A stretch of DNA of 64,000 bases from Lumbricus terrestris (GCA_949752735.1 OX457036.1:95713605-95777604); one strand, 5' to 3'; positions 21,464 to 33,950 are shown, numbered from the stretch's first letter. The notes: generated by a model from the letters alone, not told the origin. Numbers and translations: made by a program.

Positions 21464-22504
21464 TGTAGTGTAATGTGATGGTAATGTCGCGTAATGGCGA
21501 CGAGTAGTGACTTTGGCGAGAAGCCTAGGTTTTAGTTCCTTTGGATGAATAAAATGTTTATTTGTATAACTTTGATCTAGGTTAGATCATTTGGGGTAGA
21601 TTAGAATTGATACTTGTGTGTTTTATTGCATTGTTGTTTTTATTGCCACAGAAGAAAGGCAAAATGTTGTGATTGCATGTGGTTTTAAGATTTGATGTGC
21701 ATAACCTTGATTGCAGATTAGATTTTTGAATCTAAAATGTGCTGGATTAAGAACAAATTGCATGTGCGCATTGACTGAAAAGCAGGCTGCTAGAATTTGG
21801 TGAATTATCCTGATGTATGCATTGGCCTGAGTAGTTGGTAAGTGAGTAAGTTGTAAACTTGTAGGTGGACTGAAATTGTGGCAGGCCTTAAGGGTTACAT
21901 CGAAGAGGAGACTGGTGATTAAACACCAATGGACGTAGTTAGTAACCCTAGTGAGGTAAAGGCTGGCCTAGTGGTATGCTTTCTCTGAATCGCCTGATAC
22001 CCTGACCTTGTGCCTTTGCTGAATTGTGGTCTGCGTGGAGTAGGGAGCGAGAGTGAGTTGGAGACCTTCAATTTAAGTAGACGTCCCTCCCTCTTTTTGC
22101 TGGTGATTCCGAACGTATGGTTTCAGGGAGATTGCAAAGTAAGGATGTTACATGAGCGTAAACATTGCCCTGCAGTCACCTTGAGAATTTAAGCGGCTGT
22201 GTTGTTATGAGTAAAGCCGTGCTAAGATGCCGTACTTTGTATGCCTGAACTTTTACAACAAGCGTTGCTATGAGGCTAATTAGTTGAATTCTCCTTTTGT
22301 GAATTAGGAACCCTGTTGGTTCTTAGAGTTAAAATGAGACTTCATACAGTTGCTGATGTAGAATTGCCTGCTTACTGTTCAGACTGTTCTCAAGCAGCAA
22401 TGTCTTTTAGTATAGTAGTGATGACCCTGCCTTAGCAACTCATGTACAACGGATTCAGTACGCGACCACTGCTGAATTTTCCAGTAATATGGAAAATTCG
22501 GGTT
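21464..22504 (+). other. Gypsy 3' untranslated region
   Basis: About 1 kb with no open frame longer than 60 codons; an AATAAA-type signal is at about 21549. No env or chromodomain remnant was seen. Confidence 0.7.
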
Positions 22505-22517
22505 AAGGAGGGGAGAG
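22505..22517 (+). promoter_or_regulatory. Polypurine tract
   Basis: AAGGAGGGGAGAG ends immediately before the 3' LTR, as expected for plus-strand priming. Confidence 0.9.
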
Positions 22518-23966
22518 TGTAGCGTTTTGGAAAAGCTACAAGATTATACTTATTTTTATCCATGTTGGCCATAACGGTTAATTAACTCTATGCTGCACCA
22601 GAGCGAGGCTGCGGACATTACGCCAGCATGACGTGTGACCTTTTGGATAACGTGGCGAAAGTGTGGGCGCCGCTGATTGGCCAAGAGCGACGCGTGACCT
22701 AAAAAACAGCGGTAAAAGGTCGCTTCCGATTGGCTGTTGGTCCAATCTAGGTGAGTAGGACGAAGAGACGCAGGAGAGTGAAACCGACGAGAAAGACTAG
22801 GCCATCTTTTTGAATAGAAATTCGTTTAAAACTAAGTTTTCGGGCATCTAAATTAATAAGGAAGTCAACTAAATTAATAGATAATAAAGTAAACGACCGC
22901 TGGTCGCCTCCGGTGGAAGGAGAACGTCGAAATAAGCAAAACCGCTTAGGAATCAGGGAAGTAGAAATAAATTAAAGTGTAGCGTGCTGAATCTGTAAAT
23001 GAATGAATGGTTAAAATGGCCGGAACGCGTTGATATAGATTATATAGCGCATTACAGGTAGAACGAAGGATAAATTAGCGCTTGTATTAAGAAGCGTGAA
23101 TATATTGAAAGAGTTGCTAGAAGTAGCCTTGCAATATAACTGTTGTTGTGGTCGTGGTAAATTAGTGCAAAGTGTTGATGTTAATTCGTTGCTTGCGTTG
23201 TAACTGATTAATAGCGTGATTTGACCTTCTGCAGTAGTTAAGGAGATAAGAACTGAACTGATAGTCTAGTTACATGCAGGAGCATAAAGGATAGATATCA
23301 AGTAATGCAGAGTGTGTAATAACTAGCCATAAATGCTGTGTAGTGTTAGGAATACTTTGTGTTGAACTGATAAGTATTATAGACAGAATTGTAGTTACAC
23401 AGGTTGCTGCCAATTGTATATTAATTAAGTAGTAGTGCAAGAATAAATAAAGTGTTGCATATTGAACTAGAATTGAAGGTGATTCACTGACTGACTTGCA
23501 ATTAGTTGTAAAACAGAATAACCCCATGTCTCGGGTCAGCTCTTTGAGGGGGGACGCCCCAGAGGAATCGGATGATTCGGAGGGAGGGGGGTCAGTCAGT
23601 AGTGATGAGAGAATGATAGAGCGCCAGATATATCCAGCCAGATACCTTACGCCACCTCTTCAGGAGTTCGAGTTCCTTTCGCCCAAAGCTGCCGTGGGGA
23701 TAACGAACTCAGACGAGCACCGGAAAGAGGGTGCTGTCGCGCGTCGACAAACCGCCGTGGAGACATGTCCTGTAGGCCCTGGTACCCATGAAAGAAGAGG
23801 ATCTGGACGTTCCTCCCTGTCGTTCACACTTGAGGTTCCCGTAGGTGGTTCCCTGTCGCCCCGGCAGTACGCCGCCACACTGGGGGAGGGGGGCGAAAGT
23901 AAGCGAGTAAGTGGGGCATCCCTTGCAAGCGCTTCCGGTCCCCTAGCGGTTAGGGCGGGCGTAACA
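22518..23966 (+). repeat. 3' LTR of the gypsy element
   Basis: Offset 8,128 bp from the 5' LTR and identical wherever I compared it. It carries the same 157-codon start of the gag frame, which then runs into zinc-finger DNA out of frame and stops. Confidence 0.97.
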
Positions 23967-24311
23967 GAGAGAGACCTTACAAATGTCATATATGTCAAAA
24001 AAAGTTTGCCTCTGTATGCAATATAAATAAACATGCAAGAGTTCACACTGGGGAGAAACCATACCAATGCCACTTATGTGAATTCAGAGTTAATGATAGT
24101 AGTTATTTAGGAAGACACATGAGAAAGCATACTGGGGAGAAACCATACCTTTGCCATGTATGTCAGAAAACGTTCTCATTCTGTTCATCTCTGAGACGTC
24201 ATGAAAAAATCCATGTTGGAGGAAGACCACACCTTTGTCAAATATGTCAGAAAACATTTGGACGTGCTTCAATTCTGAAAGCACATGGAAGAATCCATAC
24301 AGGAGAGTAAC
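23967..24311 (+). pseudogene. C2H2 zinc-finger gene, 3' part after the retrotransposon
   Basis: The frame resumes with [18 protein letters not shown] and gives four fingers (cores CHIC, CHLC, CHVC and CQIC), ending HGRIHTGE and TAA at 24309-24311. Past the stop, degenerate finger-like sequence continues for about 60 bp. Together with 13323-14389 this is one gene separated by 9.6 kb of retrotransposon. Confidence 0.85.
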
Positions 24312-26080
24312 CATTTTTCTTTGTCATGTTTATAAAAAAGTTTCCCAATCTTCATGTCTGACACATTGTGGGAAAATTTAATTCTGCTTGGAGACCATTT
24401 GTGGCATGTTTGTTTATAGACATTTTGAAGATTACAAGTCATGTTAGAATAATATTCATAGTGGAGAAGTCAAACGCCAATGCCAGTTCTGCCAGTCATC
24501 CAATTCTGTTCTTTGGATTCACGACAGATCCCATGCTAGACTGGAATCATGTTGTAAATGCAGCATATTATGTATTATATCCGAAGTCTGTATAATGCCA
24601 TTCTGATTATGTCCCCATCTGACCTGCATAATAAGAACGTAAGAAAAATATGATTAAACCTACCATGGGAATAATAATATAATTATTGATTTTGTGTGCT
24701 GCGTAAGAGGCTGCTGTCTAAAAGTTATCCTTCAATCCCTATACTCATAAAAACGTATGTGTATTGACCTAATTGTCACTAATAGTAATTACAAAACTTT
24801 TACAAGACTCCATACTGAAGAATTCCTTCTTGTATAGTTATGCCGGAAGCAGTCTTAACTCTCTTCTTTTTCTTTACTTATTTGAAAATCGTAATTATGT
24901 TGGAAAGATTTGTAAATATTGGTTTGGTCTATCTTCCGGTTTATTTGGGGTCAAGTTAGCATTCATCCTGGATATCTGAACGTACCAAAGCAAGTTTTTT
25001 AAAGATGCAAAACATACAACATAGCCAGAGTACTGCCTTTATAAAATATAAAAAATATATTTGCTTAGCGTTAAAAATCGATTATGGAGATTAACACGGA
25101 TGCTGAAAATTTGACCCAGTATTTTGTGATGAGAAAGAATTGAAATTCTAGCACTTTTAAGTCCATTGATAGTGTGTCTAGTAAGCAGTTCAACTAAACT
25201 GACCTTAATTGTTTTTTTTTCACTAATTGTGTACCTCACATTCATAAGAAGGCTATTTAGTCTTTACTAGTCGTATTTGTTTTTGATTCGCATCCTTTGT
25301 TGTTTTATTAAGTTTACTAACAAACAGGGAGCTTCCTCCTATTGTTATTCTCTGGCTTATTGTTTTTCACTCGTTGACAATTTTATGCAGTGAATTATGA
25401 ATAGGGGTGTATTTATGTTTTGCTTTACAGATTTAAATTTGACCTAGTGGTAGGTATAGTTTTGCACTTTTAATTTTTTTAGTTGGATTAGCCTATAGTG
25501 GACAATTCGACCACAATGACATAAGTTTAATGAGTACCGATTGTTTAAAAGGACTTTTTATTTTGCGATTAGTAACAACATTTGTCATTGGTTGTTGAGC
25601 GCTGACAGTTAATTTATAATGTATCGTGATTTGTGATTGGCTTAAAAGCCTGCGGTTGCAGCTGCCATGTACAATTTGGAAATCAGCGTACCGGTATGAT
25701 TTTACATTTTTTATTATCGAAACTTCTGTTTGTTGCTTTAGGCTATTCTTGTTTATTCGGCTAGTTCGTTTATAGTATTGGTGTCGGTGATGTAACTTAG
25801 TCTCATCGTTTCTGTTTTAAACTCCACTTCTTGTGTTCTTTGAATAATAATTTTCTTATTTCCATTAAGATTTGATATAAAATAAACTCACTCATTTATT
25901 GGTCTCAGTCGCTGGTATTAATGACATCCTTGGTAGGCCTACTGTGGTTTATAGGCTACGGCGGTGCACGTAAACAAAATTAATAGGTGATTATTTTCAT
26001 TTTGCAGACGAGGTTCTAAAGCTGGAATTTAGGACTGGTAGATCAATGAATCAATCACTTATTGGTTGCCATTTATTCAT
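24312..26080. other. Gene-free stretch
   Basis: AT-rich sequence with scattered short frames only. I see no domain, repeat array or RNA gene. Confidence 0.45.
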
Positions 26081-26129
26081 TCTACTAGCTGTAGCCTACC
26101 CGGCCACGCGTTGCTGTGGCTGAAAAGAC

Positions 26130-26560
26130 CGTCCAACCCTCCCTACCTCCCTCTCTTCACCTGCCTCCGTTCCTCTGTCCCTCGATCCCTACCTCCCCTC
26201 CTCCCTCCCTCCCTGCATCCCTCCCCTTCCTCCATCCCTCCCTTCCAGTGGCGGCGCTTGGGGGCTGGGGGCTAAGCCCCCCTACAAGAGGCTCAGCCCC
26301 CCCTGAAAAAGGGACATCCGAAATTTTTTACAGTAAAATATCCACGATTTCGGTCGACGACTAAAAAAAAAAAGGTCGTCAGAAATTTTGGCGGCGAAAA
26401 TGGAAAATTTTCCTGAGATTTCGGTCGAGGCTTCAGCCCTTCCAAAACTGAAATCCTGGCGCCGCCACTGCTCCCTTCTTCACTCCATCCCGTCCGCTAC
26501 CTCCCCTCCCTCTTAATCCCGCTCCCTCTCCCTCCCGTCCTCCCTCACCCCTCCCTTCCC
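26130..26560. repeat. Pyrimidine-rich CCTCCCT block interrupted by a MITE
   Basis: CTCCCTACC and CCTCCCTCC words fill 26130-26245 and 26471-26560. The Pro/Ser-rich open frames here are compositional artefacts. Confidence 0.8.
26246..26470. mobile_element. hAT-like MITE, 225 bp
   Basis: Ends CAGTGGCGGCGC and GCGCCGCCACTG are perfect inverted repeats of 12 bp. The exact 8-bp duplication CTCCCTTC flanks it (26238-26245, 26471-26478). The interior has GGGGGCTAAGCCCCCC and a C(A)n tract. Confidence 0.93.
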
Positions 26561-26583
26561 GACAGCTACATAACATATATATG

Positions 26584-26985
26584 CGCTATAAGAAAAACAC
26601 GGACGCATTGAAATGCACATAAATTGAAATCGCTGAACACGGCCGCATTCAAATGCAAATAAATTGAAATGGCTGGAATCGAATGCAATGTGTTTTTTTT
26701 GCAAAAATGCATATAAAAACCCGTCCGCTCGAATTCGAATGGAACGTTGTGTGAAGGATCCTTGATTTTGTACAGAAGACGCGTGTATTTGCGCTATCAA
26801 AACGCGGCCACATGGCCCACATTCGAATGCAAATGGCCGACAGACGTGTAAGGATTAAAATCGGGATTGGTCGAATCGAATGCAATATTGTGTTTTTTAT
26901 GTCTAGAAGATTGCGCTTTTTCTTAAAAAGCATATACAAACCCGATCGTATTCGAACGGAGCGTTTTGCGAAAATTTTCAAAAGA
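26584..26985. repeat. Two diverged direct copies of a ~200-bp unit
   Basis: Both copies (about 26584-26760 and 26792-26985) run GCTAT.A..AA.ACG, then ATTCGAATGCAAAT, TCGAATGCAAT, a TGTTTTTT run and AACCCG.TCG. The family is unrecognised. The segment begins near a CCCGGCCACGCGTTGCTGTG motif at 26099. Confidence 0.6.
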
Positions 26986-27285
26986 ATCGGTCAAGAACTT
27001 TCCGAGTTCTTCGATTAGGAACAAACTTTTTACATTTTTATTTATATAGATTGCGTCTAAATGGCCATTTAGCCTTATCTGAATTGCTTTGATTTCGACT
27101 GGCCTAAATGGTTTGAGGAAGGTGTACGCACATTGTAACCTCTGGTCCTCTGCAGTTCATCGGCCATGAGATCACAATGCTCTAAGCGTAATGCTGGAGA
27201 TCATGAAATAATAATTATGTAGGCTATAGGCCTAAGCTTACACGGTACACGTGAATCAAAACAATTTAAACCATGTCCCTATAGC

Positions 27286-28647
27286 CAGTGTTTAATCTAG
27301 ACGTCTCTAGGGGGGGAAGTTCCCCCCCCAGGATTGACATTTCCCCCCCAGAAAAATTTGACGAAATGGTATTGGTTTTTAGTTACTGTTTTCATCATTG
27401 TTTTACATGAAGTGTTATAATATACCGTGATATTATTTATTTTTTTATGATTATAATGACATTATTTACAACTATAATATATGATACTATCGTGTTAAAA
27501 TCATAAAAATGACACCTGAAAATGCAGCCATTGCAATGTGGAAATTCAAAAAGTTTCTAATGAGTCACTGAAAAGTACAGCTATTTTGTAAGGATGACCC
27601 CTTAAAATGCTGCCATTGCAATGTGGAAATTCAAAAATGTTCTAATGGGTCACTGAAATAGTATACAGCTATTTTGTTAAGACGACACCTTAAAATGCTG
27701 CCATTGCAATGTGGAAATTCAAAAAGTTTCTAATGGGTCACTGAAAAAGTACAGCTATTTTGTAAGGATGACCCCTTAAGATGCTGCTATTGCAATGTGG
27801 AAATTCAAAAATGTTCTAATGGGTCACTGAAATAGTACAGCTATTTTGTTAAGACGACACCTTAAAATGCTGTCATTGCAATGTGGAAATTCAAAAATTT
27901 TCTAATGGGTCACTGAAAAAGTAAAGATATTTTGTTAAGACGACACCTTAAAATGCTGCCATTGCAATGTGGAAATTCAAAAAATTTCTAATGGGCCACT
28001 GAAAAAGTACAGCCATTTTGTTAAGATGAACCCTTTAAATGCTGCAATTGCAATGTGGAGATTCAAAAAGTTTCTAATGAGTCACTGAAAAAGTACAGCT
28101 ATTTTGTAAGGATGACCCCTTAAAATGCTGCCATTGCAATGTGGAAATTCAAAAATGTTCTAATGGGTCACTGAAATAGTATACAGCTATTTTGTTAAGA
28201 CGACACCTTAAAATGCTGCCATTGCAATGTGGAAATTCAAAAAGTTTCTAATGGGTCACTGAAAAAGTACAGCTATTTTGTAAGGATGACCCCTTAAAAT
28301 GCTGCTATTGCAATGTGGAAATTCAAAAATGTTCTAATGGGTCACTGAAATAGTACAGCTATTTTGTTAAGACGACACCTTAAAATGCTGTCATTGCAAT
28401 GTGGAAATTCAAAAATTTTCTAATGGGTCACTGAAAAAGTACAGCTATTTTGTTTAGACGACACCTTAAAATGCTGCCATTGCAATGTGGAAATTCAAAA
28501 AGTTTCTGATGGGGAGGGGCGCATCCCCTCCCCATACCCCTCCCAGTCTCGGTGCTACACGCATCACGAGCGTCCTTCGGGCGCTCAATTGTCTCCCCCC
28601 AGAAACCTCAATTCCCCCCCAGAGGACGGGGACTAGATTAAACACTG
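27286..28647. mobile_element. hAT-like TIR element carrying a satellite array (1,362 bp)
   Basis: Ends CAGTGTTTAATCTAG and CTAGATTAAACACTG are perfect inverted repeats. The 8-bp duplication CCTATAGC is exact (27278-27285, 28648-28655). C-rich blocks lie inside both ends and a tandem array fills most of the interior. There is no transposase frame. Confidence 0.93.
27507..28510. repeat. Twelve-copy ~86-bp satellite with 6-mer higher-order repeat
   Basis: Each monomer contains CATTGCAATGTGGAAATTC, GGGTCACTGAAA and CAGCTATTTTGT. Monomers 2 to 5 match monomers 8 to 11 almost base for base at an offset of 518 bp, so the array is a six-monomer block present twice. Confidence 0.93.
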
Positions 28648-28655
28648 CCTATAGC

Positions 28656-29208
28656 CTACACAATTCAACATAACTCATGTAAATAACCATTGATTTTAAT
28701 GACATTTCAGAATAATGATGCTTGAGGATAATTAATACCAAGTGCTACATGACTAAGTCTTAGTCTATTTCTTTAAAAACAAGAAGTAGGCCTAGTTTAA
28801 TAATAGGTGTCAATTTCCAGTGCGGCAATTGCCCCACTTTCCATATGTAGGCTACGGGCATCCATGCATGGGTAAAGGGCACTTGCCTCTCCTTAAAAAA
28901 CGACACCCTTTTCAGAACTAGCCTAATTAGGCTAACAGTAGGCCTACTTTTTATTTTTAATCAATTCTTTTCGTACCAAAGTAGGCTACTAATGTATTGA
29001 TATCTCTACTCAAGATGAAACTGAGAAATTAATATGATCCGCTGTGAAAAATACACATGTTCTTAACTTTCTTCCCTGCATTTTAAACGTGTGCCAAAGG
29101 AAATTAACAATCATATTAGGCTACATGATTCTAGTGTATTGAATTATGATTATGGCACTGTACAAAAGCTAAATTGATAGCATTCATGCAATACGGTTGA
29201 CATGAACT
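28656..29208. other. Gene-free stretch with a dispersed-repeat fragment
   Basis: About 28808-28870 (AGGTGTCAATTTCC to GTAGGCTACGGGC) resembles 39605-39665 in reverse orientation. Nothing else was recognised. Confidence 0.35.
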
Positions 29209-32200
29209 TTATCGGGAGTTCATCCCATTTGGATCCGTTTTCGGAGCGATGAAGAGCACCGCGTAGACGACCCGAAGGAAGAGACAGGCGAGTGTAACGA
29301 AAGCATTGATGACGAGACAGAATCCAAGTATGGCCGGCTGAAGATAGAAGTTGGTCTGCGTGAAGTAAACCGGAATGAAGACGGTCCAGGCGAACAGCGT
29401 CGTTGAAACGGAGACGAAGATGTATGCGGATTCGTTGAAGTTCTCCGGCAGCTTACGAGTGACGTATCCTAGGACGGTACAGACGACCATCAGGGCGATG
29501 TTGTAGCTGAGTGGTATGAGGAAGAGCATGGCGGGTTTGTGGCAGTAGATCTCAACGTAGTTTTCGTAGGGTGTCGGCATGTGCAGAGCAACTGTTGATC
29601 GATTGAAGAGCTCCGATAGCGTCACAAGAACCATCTTGACGAACATTAGACAACATTAATTAGTAGCCTATATTAGCCTATAACACAAACTTTCTAGTTC
29701 ATACCTTGTAGAGGCCCTAATAAATAAAATATTATGTGAACAAAGCACATCATCCCGGTCGGGGCGATCTATGAAGAATCAATTGGGAACGATATTTATT
29801 GGTAGATAGGCCTATTACCCGTGGGAAGTCTGATACGAACGTCTAGTATGGTCTAGGCTATAATAGGCCTAATATTTACATGGGCCTAGGCCTATACGTG
29901 TACCGTTGTGCCGGATTTATACATGGTAGGCCTAGAGGCCCTAATCCATTAAGAGTCTCGAAATGGCATGCGCATCCAATTGGTCTACAGCCTGCAGTTG
30001 TTCGCCAATACTATTGATATTTAATATTTTAGTAATGCTCTTAATTTGAACTGAGTCGTTTTGAGGTCTTTGATCGATCACCATGGTGACTGCAGCACGA
30101 ATGATTTTTGGAATTGAACAAGCATTATAATCTACTTCTTTGCAACCATGCATCCTTTTCGTGTTACCTAATAATAGACCACCACCTAATTAAACTGACC
30201 CATTGCAACAATGAAACGCATTAATATTTAATCTGCGATGAGCAAAGTAGGCCTATTTGATAAGTGAACCAGTGGAGGTCAACTCTGATATGCATAAGCT
30301 ACCTGAAACGCAGTTATCGTAAGAGCGAACGTCAGCTGTGACACACTGCCAACGCCAAGAGGCATTCTGATGCTTCGCTCCGCTGATTTGAAGATGCGAT
30401 ACGTGCGAATGTTCTTGACGAGAAGTGGACCGTAGATGATGTTGATTGATGCGTGGAAACCAATGATTCTGACCACGCACAGGTCCTTTTGCGGTTCTAC
30501 TAAAAGTAGTATCACGTTGACGTTAGCAAGCAGGGTTCCAGCCAGTATGACCAGGCTCAGTTCGATGCTGGTAGCTTTGATCCGACGATGTTTACGCTTC
30601 ACACAGTAAACGATAGAGACGGCCAGACTGATAGAGCATCCGATGACAGCCAGGCATAGCAGGGTTAGTGAAAGGGAACGATGGAATTGGAGCTGATCTG
30701 GAACAATTTTCATGCATTTCATCGCTGCGTCGTCATTATCGGGCCAATGAAACTTTGGACATGGCTTACAAGTCGTTCTGTTGATGCCAACGACTTCGTT
30801 AGAACGGCACCTGGCGCAAGTCCAGCAGCATTTGACGTCCTGTTGAACTGTATACTCATTCATCTGGCATGGTTTGCTGCAGGTAGATTCCAGAATAGCC
30901 GTCTCGTTTTCGGTTGAATTGATGCTGTAGCTTGTCCAATTTGTTTTTTCCATGTAGAAACAGACTTGGTCAGTTGAGCTGTTCCAGATTCCAATTGTTA
31001 TGGGTGAGTAGCAATTTCCATAACAATTACTGCTTGATATTCTTTGGTATTGCTTTATTAGCAGGTCCCCGATGAAATTACCATCGCTGTCAAATCTGAT
31101 CTTGCCTGTGACCCCTTCAAAGGAAACGTTCCTGACGTGCTGGAGTAGCTTCCGACCAGAAATACAGTTTCTAATCCTAGATTTATCATGAAACGCTTCT
31201 GGACATTCATTCCTGATAAGATTGTCCAGCGCATGTGCAAAGACATAAGCGGCATCGTAGGCTCTTGCTGTCACTGGCCATGCCCAATCGAGTCCAGGAA
31301 TTTCGCTCGGAAGTGACTGGCTATGATGGCAAATCGAATCATTATCTCCAGATAGACTCTCACTCGCACCGCTTTCCAGGTGACAATCAAAGACCTGCTC
31401 CCACAGCATGGAAAACCACCTGTCGTTTGGCACTAGCCATGGAGTGAGATCCCTTACGTATCGTTCGAGGCCGGGAATCGGACATGACGGAGCGTCCGTG
31501 TAGATGCTACCCTCGATGACATCTGCGAATGTCTCGTGCTGTAACTCGCTGAATGCATCACCGCCGAGCCAGAGGATTCTCCCTCCACCAGGAGGACTGG
31601 TGCTTCTTCGCACTGCGTCGAAGAACCTCTGCAGGTGTTCCTCTTGGATAAACATCAGCGCAACTCTTGCTCGGCTGCTGGCTGCTGTGAGTTGTTTAGC
31701 CGCCGCATCGAAGTCGTCATCCGTGGCATCGGACGGGATCTTGACAGTCACTGCAAGACAGATCTTGTCGAAACTGCTGCGCAGCAGGCGATTGATCTGA
31801 TTGGCTGCGTTCTCTCCATAGGCTCCCTCGGCGTAGACGAGTGACAGATATGTCCATCCCATTTTTACAGCAATCTGGAGAAGTATCTGTTCGTGAAAAC
31901 GGTCCGGTGGCATCATTCTGGAGAAGTATTCGTAACGGGACTTGTCGCTCAGCTCATCGCTAGTCGCAGAGATGGACAGGGTTGGTATCTGGAAGACACC
32001 GAAGTACGGTGCTACCATGACCGCAGTGCGACTTGTCGTAAGTCCCATGACACCCAGGACTCCTTGGTTTTCGTCCGGCGATCCGCAGAAGCTCGATATG
32101 TTACTGGTGCGTCCGTGAGAAGCAGAAGAGTATTGCATCATATGGACAGATCTCTTCAGAGCTGTAACATCGTTATGGCAGTCGTCCATGGCCACAAACC

Positions 32201-32567
32201 CGAGTGTGATGTTGGGTAGAAGATCGCCTCTTCTGTTGATCTCCTCGATGGCCATAGCAACCGATTCGAAGCAGACGACATTGCTCGGTCTTAACTCGTC
32301 GCATTGCCCCGTTTTCGACGAGATCTCGTGGATGCTGACCAAATAGCCGACATTGAGATCGCCCAATTTCACATGTGTAAACGATCGTCTGCTCTCAGTT
32401 TTGATCGCAGACGACTGCAGACTGTGTTGCAATAGTAACAGAACAAAAACCCTCCTCAAATAAGTGGGTCCCTCTCCGTAAAATGTACTGCCGTTGGGAC
32501 AGACCTTAAAATACATCGTCTTTGTATTTTTCAGTCGTTTCAGACATTGTCGCCAGTTTATAATCAA
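29209..32567 (-). CDS. Class C GPCR, mGluR-like, two exons (copy A)
   Basis: Likely a seven-helix plasma-membrane receptor for an amino-acid-like ligand. Exon 1 is 32567-30303 and exon 2 is 29634-29209 (phase 0; donor CAG/GTAGCT, acceptor GTCAAG), giving about 896 residues. In order: a hydrophobic signal segment (RRVFVLLLLQHS); a bilobed ligand-binding domain (about 65-510) with VGYLVSIHEISS, SATSDELSDKSRYEYFSR and EGAYGEN; a cysteine-rich domain (about 555-625); then TM1 from about 632. Helix 3 region has GFHASINIIYGPLLVKN and exon 2 carries TM4 to TM7, including RKLPENFNESAYIF and WTVFIPVYF, which match the mGluR signature. The Thr and Tyr in the ligand-domain motifs align with glutamate-contact positions of mGluRs, so an amino acid ligand is an inference. 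The C-tail is short. The intron falls in TM4. There is no stop or frameshift. M18 is an alternative start. Confidence 0.88.
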
Positions 32568-32917
32568 GTCTGGTTTACTGTCTGAACGTTCAATGCCTTT
32601 CTTAGGAATTTAGTGTCCTAGTAGGCCTACGCGTGATATCATTATTTTTGAGCCTAGGCCTATAGCCTATATAAAACTACAGCAAAATTGTGAGCCTTGC
32701 TGCAGCAATTCACAGGTTCATCCACTGTCAAGAAAGGCCTCTAATTCTTAGCGTTTTCCATGGGCAATTTTGCAATCGTTTGATTCTTCAGACACGGCAA
32801 GTTAAATCTGTGTTCTCTTTGCAAGTAACCTTAGCAAATTGCAGTTAGCCTAGACCTACTGATAGCTTAGTCACATCCTTCGCCTGCCTACGCTTTCTCT
32901 ATTCTGCCAGAATCGAG

Positions 32918-33181
32918 TTAAGTAAAATGGACTATTACAGTTGTCAAGAAATCTTCAGGTGTGTATGGCCACGGAAATGTATACTCGACTTCCCCTCCAT
33001 ATAGTTCGCATTGAAGAGTCGATAACGACGGGCGGATGTGAGGCAGCCAAACGACGTGCATCTGCGCAGAAGCCGATGTCACGATGTTGCTTTCAACTTC
33101 GAAATCACTTGGATCGTCTTGCATTATTAATATGACATTAGTTACATTAATCACCAACGTTTTATGCGATGACATTTCCAC
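32918..33181 (-). CDS. Unrecognised open frame upstream of GPCR copy A
   Basis: An 87-aa minus-strand frame (MEMSSHKTLVINVTNV to TTVIVHFT) with segments such as QMHVVWLPHIRP and EVEYTFPWPYTPEDF. I do not recognise it. It may be an exon of another gene, or chance. Confidence 0.2.
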   Translation of the reverse strand: MEMSSHKTLVINVTNVILIMQDDPSDFEVESNIVTSASAQMHVVWLPHIRPSLSTLQCELYGGEVEYTFPWPYTPEDFLTTVIVHFT

Positions 33182-33950
33182 AAGTGACTAGTTGCTTCGA
33201 TCGGGGCAATGACGACAGTGCAGGCGTGATTGCCTTCCCTGACGTAGACCTATGCGAATGAAAATCTAAGACAGTTAGCTCCATTATTAAATGTAAGTTT
33301 TAATGTACATAGTTCATTGTGCTAGTTTTGTAATGCTACGGTAATGGTATTCATGGTTAGTCGTGTATGCAAATGTAAATGTAAATGCACTCGGATTATA
33401 TCGGTCATATCGCCTCGACCGGTCGATCCTGCTCATTTTTCAATGAATTGATGATCGGGTGAGATCCTTCATAGTGCATGACGCGGAAAATTCTCCGGAA
33501 AATTTCACATTTTCCCGAAAATTTCGGGACATTTCCAGCGTATTTTACACGAAAATTTCCGATATTTTTCTATCAATGCAATAGATGCCGTAGAACTATA
33601 GACACTAAATATTGTAATGAGTACAGTAGGCCTACTGCAAGAGATTAATTCCTACGAGGTCTATTGCATACTGCGGTTATTTTATGCTTCATATTATGAT
33701 GTTATTGGCATTGCCACTGCAGTCTCAGACTAATCTTTTTTCAAATCTGCTTTTCTTGGTAAGTAGCAAACTTAGCAAAGAGTGTGTCTTGGTGTATTTT
33801 TTAATCTATGAGTTGTTGCCCTGAGTAGCCTAAGAGGTGTTTTTCATGTAGCCTTATTTATTTACTGTCCATAATTATTTTCTTTAATTTATCATTGTCC
33901 CTTACATTCTTTCCTCACTTTCAAAGATTCAACTATTTACATCACCATTT

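Larger units (their letters stand above)
14390..23966 (+). mobile_element. Complete Ty3/gypsy LTR retrotransposon
   Basis: It comprises a 5' LTR (14390-15838), primer site, single gag-pol frame, about 1 kb of untranslated 3' region, purine tract and 3' LTR (22518-23966). The target duplication is 4 bp, GAGA (14386-14389, 23967-23970), inserted in a zinc-finger linker. LTRs begin TGTAGC and end GTAACA. All parts of the two LTRs I compared are identical, which implies a young insertion. No env-like frame lies between 21464 and 22504. Confidence 0.97.

Noticed and set aside
21464..22504. Possible env gene after pol in the gypsy element
   Set aside because: No frame longer than about 60 codons, no signal peptide or membrane segment.
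29941..30153. 70-aa minus frame inside the intron of GPCR copy A
   Set aside because: It matches no receptor segment, and the donor and acceptor on either side already join in phase.
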